Below, in pieces: positions 6,258 to 9,928 of a stretch of DNA of 9,928 bases. The notes under the pieces were generated by a model. The model did no database searches. It had not been told where the DNA came from and saw nothing but the letters and a program-made list of their open reading frames with translations. Numbering within the stretch: position 1 is the first letter of the stretch; the number at the start of each line of letters is the position of its first letter. The translations under genes and the position numbers were made by a program. Source of the DNA: Undibacterium sp. (GTDB lineage: Bacteria > Pseudomonadota > Gammaproteobacteria > Burkholderiales > Burkholderiaceae); assembly GCA_014376575.1 (NCBI GenBank), contig JACMRF010000074.1:1-9928 (forward strand). The letters run 5' to 3'.

Positions 6258-7388
6258 TTAATAGCCTACGTTGCTAAATACAATCGCAAATATTGCGTCG
6301 GCAATAATAACGACGGTAATTGAGATAACGACAGAGCTAGTTGTGCCTTGCCCCAGACTTTCAGTATTGGGTTGAATGCGCAAACCGAAATGACAGGCAA
6401 CCAGAGCAATCAACATACCGAACACGACACCTTTACCTAAGCCGATCCAATAATTCGCCAGTGCTACAGCTTCCGGTAATTTATGCAGAAAAAACGATGG
6501 CGACATTCCTAATCTTATTTGCGCCGCAATCATGCCGCCTATTAACGCCATGACATCTGTCCAAATCACGATGAGCGGCATCGACAGTGCCAGCGCTACT
6601 ACTTTTGGCATGATCAGTCTGTAGCCTTGCGGTATTCCCATCACACGCATCGCATCTAATTCTTCTGTCACGCGCATCACACCAATCTGTGCGGTAATGG
6701 CCGAGCCGGAACGACCTGCGACCAAAATCGCCGCCAACAAAGGGCCAAGTTCTCGTACGATACTCATGCCTAAAATATTAACAATAAATAAATCGCCGCC
6801 AAAAGTGATAAGTTGTTGCGCCGATAAATAGGAGAGTACGACGCCAATTAACATGCCAACCAGGGCGGTAATCCCGAGTGCTTGAAAGCCGGTGCGATAA
6901 ATATTAGCAGATAGCTCTTTCCAAGGACCCTTCGAAGGATGACGAATAAAACGAGCTATATCGAGGATTAATTGTCCAAGCAAGGCGACAAAACCCAATA
7001 AGTGTTCAAAGAAGCTCAGCATGCGAGCGCCAAGGCGCATTACGCGCGTTAGTCTGGGCTTGGGCGTAACTGGAATTGCCAGCTGACTGACTAACTCTAG
7101 TCGTTCAAACAAGCTTTCATGGAGGGGATTAATTTCTAATTTGCTTGGTCGTTTTTTGCCCCAGACTTGCCAAAATATTTGCGCACCTATGTGATCTAAT
7201 GCGGTGATTTTCGTCAAGTCCCAAGCAAGATCGCCTTGATTACTCATTATTTTTAATTGAATGTTGAGCGCGTCCATCACCTGTTTAACGGATAAGACAT
7301 GCACAAGCCATGCGCCTTCGGCGATGGCCATGTTTTGATCATGTACTGGTCCTGCTAGTGTTAGGGTAGGTGTTTTTTCGCGCAGCAT
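6258..7388 (-). CDS. MCE/Mla transporter permease with N-terminal STAS domain (MlaB-MlaE fusion type)
   Basis: A 376-residue inner-membrane permease. Residues 1 to about 105 form a soluble STAS-like domain, with WDLTKITALDHIGAQ (56-70) matching the strand-loop-helix around the conserved Asp of STAS proteins. This corresponds to the separate MlaB protein of E. coli. The MlaE permease domain follows (about 120-376) with its hallmark stretches VRELGPLLAAILVAGRSGSA (211-230), EELDAMRVMGIP (242-253) and QPNTESLGQGTTSSVV (339-354). It is the first gene of the four-gene lipid transporter operon, 2 nt before the ATPase gene. The start ATG at 7388 has no Shine-Dalgarno, but a good promoter ends just upstream so that the transcript may begin at the AUG itself. 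An internal ATG at 7331 is possible but would remove part of the STAS domain. Confidence 0.94.
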   Translation of the reverse strand: MLREKTPTLTLAGPVHDQNMAIAEGAWLVHVLSVKQVMDALNIQLKIMSNQGDLAWDLTKITALDHIGAQIFWQVWGKKRPSKLEINPLHESLFERLELVSQLAIPVTPKPRLTRVMRLGARMLSFFEHLLGFVALLGQLILDIARFIRHPSKGPWKELSANIYRTGFQALGITALVGMLIGVVLSYLSAQQLITFGGDLFIVNILGMSIVRELGPLLAAILVAGRSGSAITAQIGVMRVTEELDAMRVMGIPQGYRLIMPKVVALALSMPLIVIWTDVMALIGGMIAAQIRLGMSPSFFLHKLPEAVALANYWIGLGKGVVFGMLIALVACHFGLRIQPNTESLGQGTTSSVVISITVVIIADAIFAIVFSNVGY

Positions 7389-7394
7389 GCTGTT

Positions 7395-7423
7395 AGTGTA
7401 AGGGAGAAATGATGATCTATCAA
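7395..7423 (-). promoter_or_regulatory. Candidate sigma70 promoter for the MCE operon, giving a leaderless mRNA
   Basis: On the minus strand TTGATA (7423-7418, five of six to the -35 consensus) and TACACT (7400-7395, four of six to the -10) are separated by exactly 17 nt. Only six bases (AACAGC) lie between the -10 box and the ATG at 7388, so transcription would start at or within a base or two of the A of the start codon. The absence of a Shine-Dalgarno agrees with this. The boxes are seen directly; activity is inferred. Confidence 0.45.
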
Positions 7424-7472
7424 CGCGTCTGAACGGATCGCATCTCAGGGTTTTTAATCAAAGAGTAAAGTT

Positions 7473-7485
7473 CTAGCGGCGCTAG
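7473..7485 (-). terminator. Weak terminator-like hairpin after the EptC-like gene
   Basis: CTAGC (7473-7477) and GCTAG (7481-7485) form a 5 bp stem with a 3 nt loop, 18-31 nt beyond the stop codon of the transferase gene. On the minus strand it is followed by AACTTTACTCTTTG, a pyrimidine-rich but interrupted tail. It may mark the end of the transferase transcript before the MCE operon promoter. The stem is short, so this is only a possibility. Confidence 0.22.
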
Positions 7486-7503
7486 CAGCGTCACTACGAA
7501 TGA

Positions 7504-9369
7504 TTATTTTTCTTGTTGTAACGGCGTGTTTTTATCCATTACTTCACGGCAGTCACCTTTGAAGGTCGCGTTGTCGTAATTTGTCCAGCCATAGCTGTCA
7601 ACGTAGCGTATATGCGGCTTGAGAGTCGGGCTGAGAAAACTCCACTCCAAACGATCATTTGGGTATCTGATATCTGCCATATCCAAAATTGAATGGAATA
7701 CATTTTCAGTCGATAGTTTTGATGTCTTGTGTTTATATAGCTGCGCGATTTTATCTGGGTACATGGTCTTATAAGGTTCTGAAAACCACATCATCGCCGG
7801 GATGTGAAATTCATATTGGGTGTTATGTCCATGAAAAGCTAAATTACAGCTATTGTCGTATAGCGTCTGCCCATGATCTGACACGTACAACATCGAAGTT
7901 ATTTGATCCGTTAGCTTTAGGCGCCCAATGACTTGAGATAACATCCAGTCGGTATAAAGGATCGAATTGTCATAGCTATTATTCAATGCCTGTTTATTTT
8001 TTAGGTCTGTATAGGCGGGATTGTTAATACCAAACAGAGATGGCTTCCATTTGTCATATTCTTGAGGGTGACGGTGGCTGTAATTCCAGTGGTTCCCTAG
8101 GGTATGTAATACGATGAGTTTCTTCGGCGCGGAATCGTGAATGGCGTTTTGCATTGGTTCAAGTAGCGCCCGGTCGAAATTTGAGTTGTTGGTAAATCCA
8201 CCTAAGTTTAAAAATTGGGTAACATCGGCCTCCTTGGCGAATACGGAGGTTGGCGTGTCAAACTCGCCAAAGCTCATTTGGTTGGATAGCCAGAATGTTT
8301 TGAACCCGGCTTCTTTAAAAGCACTTAAAAATGATTTTTCTGAAAATCCAGCTTTTAGACTTTGTGCTGCTGGCTTGCGAGAGACAATGATAGGGACAGA
8401 CAAACGAGTGGCGGAGACAGCCGTAATCACATCATCAAAACTGACAAGATTGGTCTCTTTACTAAGCAAAGGATTGGTCGCCCGTTCGTATCCATTGAGG
8501 CTCCATCTGTCGTATCTGGATGATTCTCCTATCACTATAACGATGGTCTGGCCCACATCGCTCCCGCGTACTTGATTTGCCTTAAACTGAAAATGGCGAC
8601 TTTTTTTAGTTAATTTGGATAAATAGTTCCGTTCGTTCCAAAAATCGACGACGCGCACCAGCAAGCCAAAGGGCCAACTAAACGCCAGAATTTCCTCGTC
8701 GTAAGGAATCTTTGCCCAATGCGGCAATTTGGGGATCCTCGACGACATATCATTAATTGCCGAGGTAAGCGAAACCGACCCGGAAGTAAGTTGTGGAGTA
8801 GTTGTAGCATCTTCCTCCGCCTCATCTTCGTTACCTATGTCGGGCGATATTGCTGATTCTGAAGGAAAAGGGGCGATACCGATTTGTTTTCCGTAACCCC
8901 AAATGCAGGTAGTTGTTAATAAAATAGCAAAAACTATCCAGCGAGATTTATGGCGCCAATCCAAAGAACTGGTCACTCTCGCCAGGTATAAAATACTGCT
9001 CCACCAGGCAAAGATAATAAATGCGATGAGTAACAGAAGCCATACTTTATTGCCCAAAAATTCTAGGGTTTCCTTGGGACTTGTCTCAGCGATAATCCCT
9101 AAATGGTGCGTGGATATTCCTTGTTCGAAGTACAAACGTAAATATATCTCTATCGGAACAGCCATAAAAACCGGCAATAAAAACCAATGAAACCACCTCG
9201 GGCTTTGCATCACAGACCATAAAGTCAACCAGCCGAATATCTCTAGGCCAAGAATTTGATATGGATGCTCAATCGCTTTCCCCGAAAAAAAAGAGACAAC
9301 AGGGATTAACGATATCAACAGATAGCTAACAATTATATAAATTGAGGTGATGCGGGAACGTGAAAGCAT
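7504..9369 (-). CDS. Phosphoethanolamine transferase, EptC/CptA-like (membrane-anchored sulfatase fold)
   Basis: With the ATG at 9369 the protein has 621 residues: five N-terminal membrane segments (about 8-28, 38-54, 58-78, 108-128, 143-160) and a periplasmic alkaline-phosphatase/sulfatase-fold domain (about 270-600). Active-site features are GESSRYDRWSLNGYERATNP with metal ligand E282, the nucleophile region VSATRLSVP (likely T321), LGNHWNY (H428), SDHG (D498, H499) and FHGHNTQ (H513/H515). Similarity in order and motifs (KTFW.SNQ, KKLIVLH.LGNH) is closest to EptC/CptA, which adds phosphoethanolamine from phosphatidylethanolamine to LPS core or lipid A. The substrate here is unproven. A linker at about 170-210 is acidic and Thr/Ser-rich. 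The frame is open for 75 more codons to an ATG at 9594, but that extension has no family features and precedes the first membrane segment, so the shorter start is preferred. No Shine-Dalgarno is clear at either. Confidence 0.88.
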   Translation of the reverse strand: MLSRSRITSIYIIVSYLLISLIPVVSFFSGKAIEHPYQILGLEIFGWLTLWSVMQSPRWFHWFLLPVFMAVPIEIYLRLYFEQGISTHHLGIIAETSPKETLEFLGNKVWLLLLIAFIIFAWWSSILYLARVTSSLDWRHKSRWIVFAILLTTTCIWGYGKQIGIAPFPSESAISPDIGNEDEAEEDATTTPQLTSGSVSLTSAINDMSSRIPKLPHWAKIPYDEEILAFSWPFGLLVRVVDFWNERNYLSKLTKKSRHFQFKANQVRGSDVGQTIVIVIGESSRYDRWSLNGYERATNPLLSKETNLVSFDDVITAVSATRLSVPIIVSRKPAAQSLKAGFSEKSFLSAFKEAGFKTFWLSNQMSFGEFDTPTSVFAKEADVTQFLNLGGFTNNSNFDRALLEPMQNAIHDSAPKKLIVLHTLGNHWNYSHRHPQEYDKWKPSLFGINNPAYTDLKNKQALNNSYDNSILYTDWMLSQVIGRLKLTDQITSMLYVSDHGQTLYDNSCNLAFHGHNTQYEFHIPAMMWFSEPYKTMYPDKIAQLYKHKTSKLSTENVFHSILDMADIRYPNDRLEWSFLSPTLKPHIRYVDSYGWTNYDNATFKGDCREVMDKNTPLQQEK

Positions 9370-9693
9370 TAATTGAAAATTTGCAAGATAGTCGCGTGAA
9401 GTTATTAATATAAAGGATTTTGAAAGGCGCGCTGAAAGACGACATTTTATCGAGCTTAGCGTATTGCAATAAACAAGAGTAAATCTTGACGTGATACCGC
9501 AATGTTGTCTTTGACCCCATAATTTTTTTGCAACCTGGAAAGGCATGGCATTAAACAAATCATGATGCGAAAGAGAAGATTTGTGTTCACGCATTTCACT
9601 CGGTTATTTATGCGTCGAAAAATGGCATAAAATTAACTTCACAAAGAAATTTAGCCTCCATACCTTATTTAAAGTATTGTTCACTCGTTTTGA
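9370..9693. other. AT-rich intergenic region between the divergent transferase gene and rpsL promoter
   Basis: The part at 9370-9594 is an open in-frame extension of the transferase gene whose translation shows no recognised domain or membrane segment. The part at 9595-9693 is AT-rich with no supported gene. ACTCG occurs at 9598-9602, 9683-9687, 9697-9701 and 9720-9724, too short to call a repeat family. I see no tRNA, small RNA with clear terminator, or mobile-element end here. Confidence 0.5.
9444..9472 (-). promoter_or_regulatory. Weak promoter candidate for the EptC-like gene
   Basis: On the minus strand TAAAAT (9449-9444) matches five of six -10 positions. The hexamer 17 nt upstream is TTATTG (9472-9467), a poor -35 match. 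If used, transcription would start near 9437, about 68 nt before the ATG at 9369 and downstream of the alternative ATG at 9594, which would support the shorter protein. The poor -35 leaves this uncertain. Confidence 0.2.
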
Positions 9694-9722
9694 TTGACTC
9701 GAATGTCCTTGTGGGATAAACT
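9694..9722 (+). promoter_or_regulatory. Candidate sigma70 promoter of the rpsL (str) operon
   Basis: TTGACT (9694-9699, five of six to the -35 consensus) and TAAACT (9717-9722, four of six to the -10, with the key T, A and T kept) are separated by 17 nt. The start point would fall near 9729, giving rpsL a leader of about 165 nt. Ribosomal protein operons commonly have strong promoters, which agrees. No other pair of comparable quality was found between here and rpsL. Confidence 0.5.
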
Positions 9723-9730
9723 CGCGAGTT
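9719..9730. repeat. Perfect 12 bp palindrome over the rpsL -10/start region
   Basis: AACTCGCGAGTT is its own reverse complement. It overlaps the last bases of the proposed -10 box and extends to the expected transcription start, a position where a bound repressor could block RNA polymerase. The palindrome is seen directly; an operator role is inferred, and a chance occurrence is possible. Confidence 0.4.
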
Positions 9731-9801
9731 CTCGATTTTAAATAGTTTATGCTGTGTGTGTTGTCTGAATGCAGCTAGGATGAAATGAGTCGTCGAGTGT
9801 G

Positions 9802-9866
9802 TTAAGTGTGAATTTAATACTTAAATAGATTTAAGTCCCCGGGCAACCGTTTCCGGGTTTGTGTTT
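9802..9866 (+). promoter_or_regulatory. Structured rpsL leader with alternative hairpins
   Basis: An 8 bp perfect inverted repeat ACTTAAAT (9819-9826) and ATTTAAGT (9829-9836) has only 2 nt between its arms. Its left arm can alternatively pair with TTAAGT at 9802-9807. Directly after it CCCGG (9838-9842) and CCGGG (9853-9857) form a GC stem with a 10 nt loop, followed by TTTGTGTTT. As a leader RNA this resembles mutually exclusive structures ending in a terminator-like hairpin 37 nt before the rpsL ATG. The AT-rich element could equally be a DNA operator. Function is inferred. Confidence 0.35.
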
Positions 9867-9894
9867 AATGTTGTATTTTGTTGGATTAAAAACG

Positions 9895-9928
9895 ATGCCA
9901 ACCATCAATCAACTGATTCGCCAACCAC
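9895..9928 (+). CDS. rpsL: 30S ribosomal protein S12, first 11 codons (cut by window edge)
   Basis: The last 34 bases read MPTINQLIRQP, the highly conserved beginning of bacterial ribosomal protein S12 in betaproteobacteria, part of the ribosomal decoding centre and the site of streptomycin-resistance changes. The remainder lies beyond the right edge. The start ATG is preceded by GGA with about 9 nt spacing, a modest but usable Shine-Dalgarno. rpsL normally opens the str operon (rpsL, rpsG, fusA, tuf). It is transcribed away from the transferase gene and appears to have its own promoter near 9694. Although only 11 residues are visible, the match is distinctive. Confidence 0.9.
   Translation, partial: MPTINQLIRQP

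Noticed and set aside
7689..8575. Plus-strand open frames opposite the transferase gene (80 and 144 codons).
   Set aside because: They are antisense to well-conserved catalytic sequence and show no domain, signal or plausible composition.
9604..9642. Twelve-codon minus-strand upstream ORF (GTG start, MKLILCHFSTHK) preceded by GGAGG at 9655-9659.
   Set aside because: The GGAGG lies 12 nt from the GTG, too far for normal initiation, and the ORF is too short to distinguish from chance.
9598..9724. Four ACTCG pentamers between the transferase gene and rpsL.
   Set aside because: A 5 bp word with irregular spacing is expected by chance in this length and does not form a clear array.
9801..9835. 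Four TTAA-containing hexamers resembling PmrA boxes, attractive because an EptC-like gene lies next door.
   Set aside because: Their spacing (12, 7 and 10 bp) does not match the 11 bp direct-repeat period of PmrA sites, and they lie more than 430 bp from the transferase start, on the rpsL side.

Overview
The window looks like a chromosomal segment from a betaproteobacterium, most likely Burkholderiales and perhaps Oxalobacteraceae (for example an Undibacterium-like organism). This rests on the dacA/dat neighbourhood, a permease-ATPase-MCE-lipoprotein transporter cassette, and an rpsL product starting MPTINQLIRQP. Base composition looks moderate, near or slightly below 50% G+C by eye. The genus is inference. 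I see no tRNA, rRNA, CRISPR array, insertion sequence or phage gene.

Nearly everything is on the minus strand, so transcription runs from the right end to the left. From right to left: the first 11 codons of rpsL (S12, start of the str operon) are on the plus strand at the right edge, with a good sigma70-type promoter and a structured leader of about 165 nt. Divergent from it is a membrane-anchored phosphoethanolamine transferase of the EptC/CptA type (7504-9369). Next is a four-gene MCE/Mla-type lipid transporter operon: STAS-MlaE permease fusion (6258-7388), ATPase (5449-6255), MCE substrate-binding protein (4505-5440) and an outer-membrane auxiliary lipoprotein (3863-4492). A two-part VanZ-family membrane protein (2682-3839) follows 23 bp later. 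After a 140 bp gap come a thioredoxin-fold [2Fe-2S] ferredoxin (2224-2541), an alpha/beta hydrolase (1552-2196), the penicillin-binding protein DacA (325-1482), and the start of D-amino-acid aminotransferase (1-177, running off the left edge).

The theme is the cell envelope: lipid movement between membranes (MCE cassette), lipid A or core decoration (EptC-like), a VanZ membrane protein, and peptidoglycan maturation plus D-amino-acid metabolism (DacA, Dat). The ferredoxin and hydrolase are housekeeping-like genes of unclear partner.

No clearly new system is visible; the genes are recognisable families. The more unusual signals are regulatory: a promoter that would start transcription at the AUG of the MCE operon (leaderless), a palindrome across the rpsL -10 region, alternative base-pairing elements in the rpsL leader, a long inverted repeat between dacA and dat, direct repeats where the ferredoxin promoter's -35 should be, and a general shortage of strong Shine-Dalgarno sequences.
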